Assembly (NCBI RefSeq): GCF_000340215.1
Contig: NW_006921540.1
Span: 2,285,728 to 2,349,727, forward strand
Length of the DNA stretch: 64,000 bases
From: Pseudocercospora fijiensis CIRAD86
Lineage: Eukaryota; Ascomycota; Dothideomycetes; Mycosphaerellales; Mycosphaerellaceae
Direction: 5' to 3'
Part shown: positions 45,970-56,944 of the stretch, one piece after another
Layout of the letters: every line of letters starts with the position of its first letter
Numbering within the stretch: the first letter of the stretch is position 1
Program-made: the position numbers and the translations under genes
Notes under the pieces: model-generated
What the model saw: the letters and a program-made list of their open reading frames with translations, nothing else
What the model was told of the DNA's origin: nothing
The model's database searches: none

Positions 45970-46981
45970 ATGGCCACCACAGAGAGCTCGCCCGATGTGC
46001 CCAAGGGCAAAGGCCACAAGTAAGTAATCAACTCGATCTCCAACGTAGAGGCAGACTCTGGTGTCCAGGTCGCGGACAGCACCGTTGCTTTGACCGTTGT
46101 ATTTGGAGCGATATCGAGCTCTTGCTAAGATGTGCAGACACTTCGTTCCTCTCGAAAACAATCCAGAAGTGATGACCTCCCTCATGCACAAACTCGGCCT
46201 CTCGCAAGACCTCGCCTTCCACGACGTCTGGTCAATCGACGACCCCGATCTCCTCGCTTTCATCCCTCGCCCAGCACACGCACTCCTCCTCGTATTTCCA
46301 GTAAGCGACACATACGAGAAATTCCGCCGAGAAGACGACGAAAATCGGAACCAATACGAAGGCTCAGGATCTGGGGAGGAAGTGATATGGTACAAGCAGA
46401 CGATTGGCAACGCATGCGGCTTGATTGGATTATTGCATGGAGTGTCGAATGGCGCGGCGAGGGGCAGAATACAGGAAGGCACGGATCTCGACATTTTGGT
46501 TAAGAAGGCTGTGGATCTGAAGCCGAAGGAGCGCGCAGAATTGCTTGAAGAGACGGAAGCGCTTGAGCAGGCGCATCAGGCTGCTGCTGCGACGGGAGAT
46601 ACTGCTCCGCCAGCCGCTGAAGACAATGTGGATCTGCACTATGTGTGCTTTGTGAAGGGCAAGAACGGACACCTGTATGAGATGGACGGCAGGCGCAAGG
46701 GACCTATCGACATTGGAGCATTAGGTGAGTCGATCTACGAGGAGCGAACAAGCAGCTCTGCGATCGAGGGACGATGATGGTATCGGTGTCGCAGATCAGC
46801 TCGCCGTTTTGAGTGTCTACACATTGATCGACATGCTAATATCCTTTCAGACAGTGACGAGGACGTTTTAAGCCAGCAGGCGCTCGACAAAGGCGTTCGC
46901 TCCTTCCTCAGGCGCGAAGAACAGGCAGGAGGTGGTGACCTCAGGTTCAGCCTGATAGTACTTGCGGAATCTCTGGCTTGA
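45970..46981 (+). CDS. YUH1: Ubiquitin carboxyl-terminal hydrolase, UCH family
   Basis: Peptidase family C12 enzyme that trims small adducts from ubiquitin or Nedd8/Rub1. Three exons: 45970-46019, 46138-46724 and 46851-46981, giving 255 residues. The first join yields GHKHFVPLENNPEVMTSLMH, the classic N-terminus. All catalytic residues are visible: Q104 in YKQTIGNACGLIGLLH (oxyanion hole), nucleophile C110 in the same segment, H184 in DLHYVCFV and D200 in YEMDGRRKGP. The crossover loop around 137-180 is Glu/Ala-rich. The last exon is short (DSDEDVLSQQALDKGVRSFL...). Size matches UCHL3 and Yuh1. Confidence 0.95.
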
Positions 46982-47477
46982 ACGCGACTCCACTCGAGGC
47001 CCGACGATGCGCCGGGCGAGTCTAACCCGAATTGCTGAACGACATGCCAGCCATTCGAAGCGAGACATATATCGGGGTTCTCATGACGATGATGATGGAT
47101 TGCTCACAATGACCGACCACGAGAGGATCACTGGGATCGAATGTGAGCCCTGTAGATAGCTGTGCCTGGACACGAATACGATGCTGGCAGTTCGAAAGTC
47201 AGAGAGACTCCACGAACTTCGTTTCGCAGAAAAGACATGCTGAAAGCGTCAGTCATGATCTATGTCGGACGGCCGAGATCAAGGGGCAGACGGACGACGA
47301 TAGACTATCTGAACCACTTGAGATGACAGCTCAATCCTGATCCTGATGAATTGTATATCTATATTTCGCTGAATCGCACGACATGAACTCGTGATTGACG
47401 CATTATGCCCGTCGCTATGCATCAAATCAATCACCACCTCCCGTTTTCCGGGCTCCGTGGCATTCTTATCTCAGCTC
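46982..47477. other. Gene-free stretch YUH1 / glycosyltransferase-like gene
   Basis: A 500-bp convergent gap with no supported gene. Confidence 0.5.
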
Positions 47478-49049
47478 CTACCCTTCTGGCCCTTCCCTCC
47501 CAGCATCCGCGGGCTCGACATACAAGTCCTTATCCTCAAAAGCCCCACACATATCTCCCCAAGGAATATACTCGCCCGAATCCCTCCACGCCCCTCCTTT
47601 AGCATTCTTCCCATCCTCCGGCAACCCAAACTCATCACGACCCTTCTTCATCCCCGGAATCGCACCCCTCCACCTCACCCCATCCACCACAGAAACCAAT
47701 CTCGGATCCTCTTGCGCCGCCTGCAAAGCCTTGGTATCCTTTAACAACTGCTCGGAAAACGGATGGAACCACATCCTCGGCCACCATCGATCCCGCAAAC
47801 TCTTATCGCCCGTCACATGAAATAATGGGAATGCGTCTTGCGTCACGACATTCGTGCCCAAAAGCACATCAGCCCAAGAATTCTGCGCTTGTTGTTCAAG
47901 TGTAGGATTCCGTATGGCGGAAAACGGGGGATTTGATCTCCTGACATCGGATTTCAACACCCATTCGTCGATGCGAAGTTCCCGGCCTAAACCGCTCGCT
48001 GTCTCGGGAGCTCGCTGGTCTTCTTCCAAGCTTCTTAGATCTGGGTGGAGAGTTGAATGATTGAATCTCATCCATGTCAAATGGTGATCGTAAGCGGCAG
48101 CAGTCTGGAACATTTCCGTCTCATAATCTAGACAAATTCCATACTCTGTGCGTTTCCCCTCAGGGATGTCTGGGATCCGACCGACTCCTCCGCCGGGGAG
48201 TAGGTGGGGTTGATGGAAAATCTCCTCGCCTTCGCGCAGCCTCATGCGTTGGATTTCTTGTTCGGCCCAGACTTCGGCGAAATAGTATTGGTCGGAATTT
48301 CGGAATTCGTATTCGGCGTCGTATTTCCGACTCAGCATGTCGACGGTTGCGGAGAACATGTCGCGCATGTCTTTTACGGGGCCGAGGATGGTGCCGCTGT
48401 TCAGCCAGCGCGGGCGTGCGGTGTACATGTCGGTGTCGGTGTCGGGACCGAAGGCGTTTCGTGGCATGCTGGATTCTGGAACTGCCCAGGTCGCGGGATC
48501 TTCCCTGCCTTGGGGCCAGTGGATTTTGTCCGGGCCGAAGACGATAGTGTTGCGCATGGGAGGGTTCGAGGAATCGTAGCGTTGCCCTAGGATGCCTTCA
48601 ATTCGGAGACGGTCGTCGTTCTTTTTGATGACTTTGAAATATCTTTGTATGATAATTTCGGGTCGGAGTTGAAGCCAGACATCGTAGGCGTCGAGGATCA
48701 GGACCAGCTCGTTGTCGGAGGATGGAGGGAGTGACCTCAGGTATGTGAGTGTTTCGGTGATTTTGAATAAATGGCTTTCAGAGCCATTGTACATTCCTCG
48801 GCCATCCCACCCAATGAAGATGGGATCTGGATAGCCTGTGACTGCGGCGGAGAGAAGAAGTCGGCAGAAGTTCAGGTTCGGACCTGTGGCCGGCAGCAAT
48901 AGGTGAAGCTTATTCGACCTCGAGGCTGAATTCATGTATGACAGCGAGGCATCCTTGATTGTGGTGAAGTGGTAGCCAAAGAAGAAAGGTGCCAGGAGGA
49001 CAGTGATGGCGACGGCCGTCAAGAACATGAAGCGTTTGATCGCTATCAT
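47478..49049 (-). CDS. Type II membrane glycosyltransferase-like protein
   Basis: 523 residues, single exon, ATG at 49049. A short cytosolic N-terminus and one membrane helix (residues 7-24, FMFLTAVAITVLLAPFFFGY) make it a type II, probably Golgi, protein. The catalytic part resembles the PLOD/LH3-type glycosyltransferase fold seen in fungal hypothetical proteins: LHLLLPATGPNLNFCRLLLS, then NELVLILDAYDVWLQLRPEI with a DxD-like D120-A-Y-D123, and RPRWLNSGTILGPVKDMRDM, followed by FRNSDQYYFAEVWAEQEIQR. The C-terminal part ends WFHPFSEQLLKD...IPWGDMCGAFED. Donor sugar and acceptor cannot be read. A diverged paralogue lies at 58.8 kb. Confidence 0.85.
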   Translation of the reverse strand: MIAIKRFMFLTAVAITVLLAPFFFGYHFTTIKDASLSYMNSASRSNKLHLLLPATGPNLNFCRLLLSAAVTGYPDPIFIGWDGRGMYNGSESHLFKITETLTYLRSLPPSSDNELVLILDAYDVWLQLRPEIIIQRYFKVIKKNDDRLRIEGILGQRYDSSNPPMRNTIVFGPDKIHWPQGREDPATWAVPESSMPRNAFGPDTDTDMYTARPRWLNSGTILGPVKDMRDMFSATVDMLSRKYDAEYEFRNSDQYYFAEVWAEQEIQRMRLREGEEIFHQPHLLPGGGVGRIPDIPEGKRTEYGICLDYETEMFQTAAAYDHHLTWMRFNHSTLHPDLRSLEEDQRAPETASGLGRELRIDEWVLKSDVRRSNPPFSAIRNPTLEQQAQNSWADVLLGTNVVTQDAFPLFHVTGDKSLRDRWWPRMWFHPFSEQLLKDTKALQAAQEDPRLVSVVDGVRWRGAIPGMKKGRDEFGLPEDGKNAKGGAWRDSGEYIPWGDMCGAFEDKDLYVEPADAGREGPEG

Positions 49050-50118
49050 TCTTGTCGAAAGGACTGGGGGTGTTCGGGCGGTGCTAGGTTAATGATACGA
49101 AGGGGGATCCTCGTAAAGGTTGTTGGCTCAACACGTGCGTTCGTCAGGATCCAGGTTCGCGCGCGCGTACTGTGGTCCGAGATTCCCGTTTGCAGGGCGG
49201 GCCGATGTGTTCAGTGCTTTCGAAAGCGAATGACGTGGTTGTAGACACTGGAATGTGGTTAAGTTGTCGTATGTATCTGCAAGCAAGCCAGCAAACGCGA
49301 GAGATTGAGATTCAGGGTCGCCGGAGTAGGCTCTGACGATGAGATGCCTGAGGCGATGGAAACTGGCCCCAGCAATTGCGAGTGCGAGATTTGGCTTCTA
49401 TCGCATGAAGTCAATTGCGCTTGATGATGAAGTATCCGGAGTGCCGGAGTATGTGGTCACACCAGGGTGCGGGCGAGTGGCGACGTGGAAGAGTTTGGCA
49501 GGGCAAGGCAAGGGTCGGAGCAAGCGAAGAATGCAGTCAGACCTGCGCAGGCAATCCCTGTTGGCTGTCTTGGCTGTCTTGGCTGTCTCGGCTGTCTTGG
49601 CGCCTCTTCGTGCTCTGAGGCTGCCTCTCACAGCCTCTCCGTCTTGCGCAATAATATCAAGCCTTGTGCGCCCGAGGAATGGGTGAGCCTGGTGAGGGCC
49701 TAGAAATAATTTTCGGTTGTGGCCCGGGCTCACGCGGCATGCTGCATCCTATCTCGGCACCCATCAAGGTCATTCTACATACTGTAACGGTGGTTTAACT
49801 GCCAGGACCCCCCTTTGTTGCTAGCGAACCACTTTACCGTAGTGTCTTCACACATCTCGCATCTCGCTCTACGCCATCATCATACTACTTGGACCATCAG
49901 AACCTTGCCCTTGCTCTCCTGTAACCGCTGTAGGATCTTGCTTGCATATCGGCCGGTCGGCTCCCCTCTATGCCCGCCTCGTTGTCTCTGCTTCGTCACT
50001 CTTCTTGACTAGTTAACAGTAGCTTACCGATGAAGCCCGCAACACAGATCCTAGCGCGCGCATGGAACTGGTGGTCGTCAGCCTTGCTTAGCCACTGTGA
50101 TACGGTATTTTGTTTTGT
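49050..50118. other. Gene-free stretch before the transposon
   Basis: Promoter side of the glycosyltransferase-like gene. A 9-bp minisatellite occurs at 49561-49602; frames around it exist on both strands only because of that repeat. Confidence 0.5.
49561..49602. repeat. 9-bp minisatellite TTGGCTGTC
   Basis: Four complete and one partial copies of TTGGCTGTC in tandem; the fourth copy has one T-to-C change. Confidence 0.9.
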
Positions 50119-50127
50119 TACAGTACG

Positions 50128-50240
50128 GGTAGTCTGTATTCTGCCAACAGATCTGTTTAAGCGAGGTGGGGCAATTACGTCTTTCCCGCCAAGACCCTGT
50201 TTTGCTATATTATCTCGCTTAATTTCCGGGCCTCGCGTAT
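50128..50240 (+). repeat. Left terminal inverted repeat of the Mutator-like element
   Basis: 113 bp, the inverted partner of 53151-53269, with small gaps and mostly transition differences. Confidence 0.85.
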
Positions 50241-53150
50241 AGCCTGTTCTCTACTAACAGTACTGCTAACACATATCGTCGATTAGTCGATATATTAATA
50301 AAGCTAAAGTTTATATATAGTATAGCCGTTATATTACATTCTAAGGTGTTGCTATCTGCGCCTACCTATTACTTATTCTCGCTACCTCTTTCTCGCTTGC
50401 TTACTGTCGCTATTACTAAATAGCGACTAGTATAGCGACTAATATAGGATTATCTTCTCGAGCGCGTATATATAGATATTATAGCGTAGACCTATTGCCC
50501 TATTAAACTCGATAACCTATAGATCGAGTGCTTAGTACTAAGGTCGACCTACGCTATAAAATAAGCCTACTAGAAGACCTATTAGAAACGGTAACTCGCT
50601 TAGTATTAGCGCCGCTATATCTCGAAAACAAGGTAGTATAGTATAGACAACGTGTCTACGAGGCGTGTGTTATAGGTCTCGTATTATAGCAGTTGCCTCC
50701 TTATTAGACTACTCGCTTGTCGCTATTATAGTATCTATTCTATCTCTTGCCGCTAGCAGGTTGTCTATATTGTCCTTATCTATCGTATTAATATCTTCCG
50801 TCTCTTCCTCTTCCGCGCGTATATCGAAGACTGTCTCCGGTATATAGGCTGTCTCGTCGGCGGCTTACTACGGCGGCTATTATTATAGTTATAAGAACTC
50901 GTTAATAGATAGAAGTAACGATATTCTTACTGCCTCGGCGGTATAATTAGACGATAGCTAGTTTATAAAGGAACGATATTATAGCGCTAAGAGTCGCGTT
51001 CTTGCCTCGTCTAACTTCTTATAGAAGTTAACCTTAACGTTCTTAAGAAGCGAGTATAGTTGTAGGTAATTAGTCCGCTCGAGAGCGCCTATATTGTCGC
51101 TATTGCGCCGAGACGGAAGAAACACCTTATCGTTGTTCTTAATAGCTAGCATAATCGCCTATTGCTATTTATAGTAGATACTAGTCGCTTTAAGGCTACC
51201 TGCCTCTTTAAACCGCCGTACGTAGGTCTTAGCAACACCCTTACTAATAGGGTTGTCTTTAAACTCGGCATTAATCTAGATATACTAGCAAGGTAGATAA
51301 TAAGTCGCCTAGAAATAGCATATACACTCTACTAGCAGGTCGTGGATCTCGTAACGCTCAAATCGGCTCTATTATAGTATACCGAGTTTAACGTAAGCTA
51401 AAGCCTTCGAGTACTGCTTAGCTAGAAGGACCTAGACTAAATATAGCAGTTGCTAGAAGACCTCTATACTACTAATAGTGCGTCGGAAGAGAGGTAATTA
51501 CTAGCTCTTATTAGCCGCCTTAATAGCTCTATTGTGCTACTTCTTATTAGTCTCAATTGCGTAGACAATAATGCTAGAGAGCGAGAAGTTAGCCTTAGCT
51601 ACCTTCTTAACTTTAGCCTTGTATTTAGAGTGCTAGCCTTTAACGGGCCCGGTAGTGCGGTTCTGTACGAAGGTTAGCAACTAGTATACCTATATAGGAA
51701 GAAACGGCTAGTTTTACCTATATAAGCAAGGGATTGTCCCGCCTTAAGTAAGTATACTATATGCTAGCGTACTAGAAACCCTATTCCTTCCTTAAATAGC
51801 TAGCTAGAGGGTCGTTATTGCCTCCTAGCAAAGCCCTCTCGGCATTAGCAAGCGCTTAAATATACTCTTTATTATTCTCAACGTTATAAAGTGCCCTTAG
51901 CAAGCACCTATAGACCTTCTTATATAGTAAATTTAGTAGAAACTTCTTCCGAATAATCTCTAACTAATAGCGCTAATAAAGCCTTAGTTAGACCTCTAGA
52001 AACACGGTTGTAATAGCCGCTTGCTCGCTAGCTAAGTCGTTAGTTACTGTCTATTATAGTAACTAGCCGCTAATCTCGCTATAACCGGCCTAATAAGCTA
52101 GGTGTCGAAGACCTATAGCATATATAACACTATGCTTGCTTTCTAAGGCTATATAAGCTACAGGTCGCTATTTTAGATAGTCGTTAGGTACTATAAGGTT
52201 GCAGAGATAGAAGCTAGTCTTACAGGTGTCGTATATGTCGTCTATTAGTATAATACGACTATATTTCCGAAGCAATTCAATACTAGCTAGCTCGGCAAAT
52301 ACAAAGCCTCTTCGGAGGCTATTAGGAGTTATTATTCCGAAGCTATAGAAGTGTAGACCTAGCTTAGTAGCCTTGTTATAAGCGGCCTCTAATTAGACTG
52401 GAATATTGCCTCTTATTTACTATATAACTTGTCTCTTGTTACGGTTGTAGTATAGCGAAGAACGACCTAGGTTGTAGGCGTCTTAGTACGCGTTTTAGCT
52501 ACTAAATAGTCGCCTGCTTCTAAGTTGTCTATTCAAGGCATTGCTAACACGGTTAACAACGCGTCTAGCTCTCGGAGAGTTGTTTATATTAGTCTTAATT
52601 ATATTCCGGACGTATTTGTTCAACTTCCGGCTATTAAGAAGGTCTAGGTCGTATGTATGTCCGCTATCGAATTAGCCTCTCGTAATATATACAGGTTCTT
52701 ATCGAACACCTTCCAGCCGATATATTGTTATAATAAAGGACACTTTATAGGGCGCAACTAGCTTGAATTTAGGCTTCTAACGTTGTCTAACAAAGGTCTC
52801 TTCTTTAGAGGCGCTCTCGTCCTATTTTTCCTTGCTTTTGCCCTTACTATTACTATTACGTCGTCGTTTAATATAGCCGAAGTACTACTTCTTAGTTATC
52901 CGGCCTTATATGTCTAAACCCTTGCCTAAACGCGATACAATCGTACGCGAGTACACATTGCTTAAAACAGCCTACATCGTTTCCTATTGCGATAGGGAAA
53001 GTTCAAATAGTTTAGTAAGATTAAAGAACAGTTACCGAAGTCGTTCTAGCTCCGTAATATCGTCTATTATAGTAGTATGCAGTATATTACAAAACGAGAG
53101 GTTTAGGATTTCCGCTTGCTTAGTGTAGGTATACTAAGCTTTATCTCGAA

Positions 53151-53269
53151 ATACGCGAAGCCCGGAAATTAAGCGAGATAATATAGCGAAACAGGGTCTT
53201 AGCGGGATCTACGTAATTATACGGGAAGCCCTACCTCGCTAATCGAGGTGTTAGCAGAATACAGACTAC
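53151..53269 (-). repeat. Right terminal inverted repeat of the Mutator-like element
   Basis: 119 bp, the inverted partner of 50128-50240. The inner 55 bp match almost without change. Confidence 0.85.
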
Positions 53270-53536
53270 TATAGTACGCGGCACGCCTACTCCTGCCGGC
53301 CGCGTACTCGGACCGACTAGCCGGTACAACCCTTAGCCTAAGCTTAGCGTAGAAAATCCTTTTCTCTATAGCAGTATAGTGCCGCTTACAAGCGAGTTCT
53401 ACGGGATACATAGATTAGGTTAGCTAATTAGTAGTCGCGCTCCTACTACGAGTACTAGCTAATAAAGAATATCGGAAACACGCTACTAATCTCGAATTTC
53501 CCCTTATACTTATCGACTACTATCTCTAACTAATAA

Positions 53537-53754
53537 GGGTACGTTTACTTATAGTCGGTTTTCTCGTTCCTATAGGTTTAAAACCAACCCTCTTTTTAAG
53601 AACCTATTCGTTTACCTTATAAACCGGCAAAAGGAATCGGAATAGGGGTGCGTTTACTTATAGTTAGTTTTCTCGTTCCTATAGGTTTAAAACCAACCCT
53701 CTTTTTAAGAACCTATTCGTTTACCTTATAAACCGGTAAAAGGAATCGGAATAG
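53537..53754. repeat. Two tandem 109-bp copies
   Basis: Two consecutive 109-bp copies that include CTCGTTCCTATAGGTTTAAA and GGAATCGGAATAG. They differ by a few transitions only. Confidence 0.85.
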
Positions 53755-54224
53755 GTATACCTAAGCTAAGCACGAGCCTACTACTATTGTCCGAGCGCGG
53801 TATGCCTAGATAGGCAGGTAATAGGTATAGATTTCTATACCTACTTAGAATCGAGGATTTTACTACTATTATTAGTAATAGCGTATCTACCTCGTATCTC
53901 GTACCCTTGTCGAGCCCTCTTTATAGGCGTCTTTACTATTATAACGACGGACAAGAGTTAGAAGTAATATAACAATAGACAAGCGATAGCAATAACAGCG
54001 ATTGTTAGTAATAATAGTAGTAGAATACCGTTTTTTTCTAGGTAACGCGACGCGACAAAGTAGTATTCAAAATTAGAACAAGTACGGATATCGCCGATGC
54101 CTCGGAAACCCCTATTCCTATCCGTTTACTAAGAAAACCCGGTTTTTACGATATTCCGAACATGCGGAAAATCTATTCTCATTCCGACTAGGAATTCCTA
54201 TTCCTGCAGCAGGTAAACGCACCC
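53537..54224. mobile_element. Small degraded element with GGGTGCGTTTAC ends
   Basis: GGGTACGTTTAC at 53537 and GGGTGCGTTTAC at 53646 on the left face the reverse complement GTAAACGCACCC at 54213-54224 on the right. These short inverted ends bound a 0.6-0.7 kb TA-rich segment without genes. The left end is duplicated (109-bp tandem repeat). This suggests a non-autonomous DNA element; no target duplication could be found. Confidence 0.5.
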
Positions 54225-54526
54225 TGAATCATCAAGCTCGTCGGTTCATCTCATCAACACCATCCACACGCCCTATTCAACGCGATTGCCGCATTAATCC
54301 AGCTCACCAGCGGAAGCCGATACGGTGTTCTTAGTGCTCAAGGCTCGCAAAATCGCCAGACTCCCATTACCACCCTGATGATAGGTATGCGTGATGCATG
54401 CAGCATCTCACCGCACGCCTCAGCCACAGCGAATGTGAAACTGACCGCGCGTTCTCGCGTGCTCAGCGAATCCACCTCCACCTGGAGAAGCTAGCGTTGT
54501 GGATCAAGAATTTCGTGATTTTTCGA
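54225..54526. other. 3' flank of UDP-glucose dehydrogenase
   Basis: About 300 bp of normal composition after the repeat region; nothing recognised. Confidence 0.5.
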
Positions 54527-56221
54527 CTACAGCCGTCTTGCACGACTGCTTGCTTTGCCGATACATTCCACTGTGAATCCGATGTTGGCGAGCTTCTCGC
54601 TGTCGATGACATTGCGTCCGTCGAAAATCAGACGCGGCCGCTTCATGCTTGCCGCAAGTTGTGCCCAGTCAACGCGCTTGTCTGCCGGAGCGACACTGTT
54701 CTCCTGCTCAATGAACTCGGTGCGCTCAATCGGAGCAGGCGTGCCCACGCCACTGTCCTGGAAATCACTGCCTGATGAGCTGGATGGCGATGTGGATCGC
54801 TTGTGGTCAAGAACAGCGCCAGACATCTTCGCATCATGTGGAATCTTGTCGGTTTTGAACTCGTCCCACTCGGTCAGAATGACCACGGCACTGGCATCCG
54901 CGCAAGCTGAGAGAGCATCAGGGTAGACCTGTACACGCTGCTTGACGACTTCCGCAGGATGCTCGCGATTCAAGTCTTGCTGAATCTGTGCTTCTGAGAC
55001 TTGCGGGTCGTAGATGGCAATCTTTGCACCTTCCGCAATGAGCTGCCCGACAATAGTAATGGCAGCACTTTCTCTAGTGTCGCCGGTGTTCTTCTTGTAG
55101 GCAAATCCCAGAATTGCGATCTTCTTGAGTCGAAGAGTGTTGTACAGTCGTGTGGTGATTCGCTTAGCGAATCGCTCCTTCTGATACTCGTTGATGTCGA
55201 CAACCGACTTCCAGTACGCCGACACTTCAGGCAGATGGAGCGTCTCGGCAATGTACGCCAAGCTAAGTACATCTTTCTTGAAGCATGATCCACCAAATCC
55301 AGCGGATGCCTTGAGCATCTTTGGTCCAATTCTGGTGTCCTGGCCTACAGCGAAAGCGAGTTCTTCGATGTTAGCTCCAGTAGCTTCGCAGATCGCGCTC
55401 AAGGAATTGATGCTGGAGATTCTCTGAGCCAGCATACAGTTAGCCGCAAGCTTAGCAAGCTCCGAAGACCACAAATTAATGGTAATGATTCGATCACGAG
55501 GCACCCAAGCAGAATAGACGTTGGCGAGGGCCTCTGCGGCGGCTCGTGAACGTTCATCCTTTTGCGATCCGATAAGAACTCGATCCGGTGCAAGCAGGTC
55601 GTTAATGGCAGTCCCTTCAGCCAAGAATTCTGGGTTGGACAAGATCTCGAAATGGACGTCAGGCGAGGCGTGAGCGTCAAGAATTTCTCGGATGTTGTCA
55701 GCCGTTCCGCATGGTACTGTGGACTTCTCGACGATAATCTTATCGCTGGTGGCGACTTCTGCGATATGTCTAGCAGCAGACTCGACGTAAGCAAGATCCG
55801 AAGCTCCGCCAGCACCAAGACCTTCAGTCTTGGTTGGCGTGTTGACAGCAATGAAGATCAAGTCGGCTTCGTCGATCACCCTCGAGATGTCTGTGGAAAA
55901 GAGCAAATTTGGTGTCAAGCGACCATCTTTGCAGTCGCGCGCAACTTGGACGACTTCGTAGAGACCTGGTTCGTATATAGGCAAGGCCTCTGATCTCCAA
56001 GCTCCAATACGAGCTTCACTGAGATCGACAACGGTCACAGTGATGTCTGGATTCTGTTTTGCTATCACCGCACTGGTGGGGCCGCCCTACGCGAATGATG
56101 TGTGAGCGATGTAAGGCACCATACTCGCTACCGATTGCCAACTTACGACGTAGCCGGCACCAATGCAGCAAATGTTCTTGACCGGTCGCTGAGTGAGCTT
56201 GTCGACGAATGTGGCTGCCAT
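54527..56221 (-). CDS. UGD1: UDP-glucose 6-dehydrogenase
   Basis: Oxidises UDP-glucose to UDP-glucuronate with two NAD+. Exon 1 is 56221-56147 and exon 2 is 56086-54527, with a 60-nt intron, giving 544 residues. The intron lies inside the Rossmann motif: CCIGAGYV joined to GGPTSAVIAKQNPDITVTVV. Other signatures are FIAVNTPTK, KSTVPCGTA, SNPEFLAEGTAINDL, AGFGGSCFKKDVLSLAYIAE with the catalytic Cys near residue 293, and LGFAYKKNTGDTRESAA. Between ILTEWDEFKTD and DWAQLAASMKRPRLIFDGRN there is an extra low-complexity insertion of about 60 residues rich in Ser, absent from animal enzymes. It is divergent from the transporter gene next door. Confidence 0.97.
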
Positions 56222-56944
56222 CGTGTCGACGAATGTGATGCTATTGAGTCCCAGGATAGTAGTAGGCAAAAGATGTAAGCAGAAGTCAATGTGCGACTCG
56301 GAATGTTCTTTGCCCGTGGTCGCTGGGGGGTAGTGAGACGATGCGAACTCAGGCGTGGACACGGTGAAGTTTGATGAGCGCCACTCTATCAGAAGCGAAC
56401 ATGTGCAGGCGCCATGTATCAGGGCGATGGACGGGCGGGGTTGTCTCATGGTGCACAGGACGGTCAGGGATGTGCAAGCGTTCTGTTGGAAGCACGCCAC
56501 AGGTGCGGACAAGGCCCGTGCGCGGTGCCCAGCCACCTGCGCGCCCGCGCCCCCGGCGTGAAACTCGGGCATCTGCAGGTGGCGGCGAATGCAGAAGTCC
56601 AAGCGCCGCGCAGCAAGGAGTCTCTCTCGTCAACGTCGCACGCGGCTGATGTGGCATCGCATGATGGAGGTGCTCCTCGAATCATCGGCGTCCAAGGCAC
56701 CGCACCACCCGTAGCTAAGCGTGAGCTTTCTTGGCTGAACGGCAGCAACTCCTCCCGTTACTGATTAATAATTATACCGGCTGTGCTTGGCGAACATGTG
56801 CACAGACAGAATTTGTATGAGCGAACGATCTCATCCGTCGAGTTTTCAAAGGGATCCACCGTCCCACGTTTGCGATGACGTCGAGGCCAACATTCTCTCC
56901 AGTCCGACTTGGCCAGTCCACGCTTGAGCAGTGCATCGACACAC
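56222..56944. promoter_or_regulatory. Divergent promoter UGDH / transporter
   Basis: 720 bp separating two start codons facing apart. GC-rich frames on both strands here have no family features. Confidence 0.4.

Larger units (their letters stand above)
50119..53278. mobile_element. RIP-degraded Mutator-like DNA transposon with long TIRs
   Basis: Terminal inverted repeats of about 115 bp lie at 50128-50240 and 53151-53269. They begin (G)GTAGTCTGTATTCTG and end with CTATATTATCTCGCTTAATT then TCCGGGC(C/T)TCGCGTAT. The nine bases outside are TACAGTACG on the left (50119-50127) and TATAGTACG on the right (53270-53278), a target duplication with one C-to-T change in a CpA. The interior is TpA-rich with many stops. 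On the minus strand around 52330-51900 a decayed protein can be followed in one frame: IILIDDIYDTCKTSFYLCNL, later TVTNDLASEQAAITTVFLEV, resembling the first and second acidic regions of MULE transposases. Long TIRs and a 9-bp duplication also fit this superfamily. No intact gene remains. Confidence 0.75.

Noticed and set aside
49339..49733. Frames on both strands with AVLAVLAVSAVLA-like repeats
   Set aside because: They are created by the 9-bp minisatellite and lack any other coding character.
56222..56764. GC-rich frames between UGDH and the transporter
   Set aside because: Overlapping frames on both strands with Arg/Pro/Ala bias and no motif; best seen as promoter sequence.
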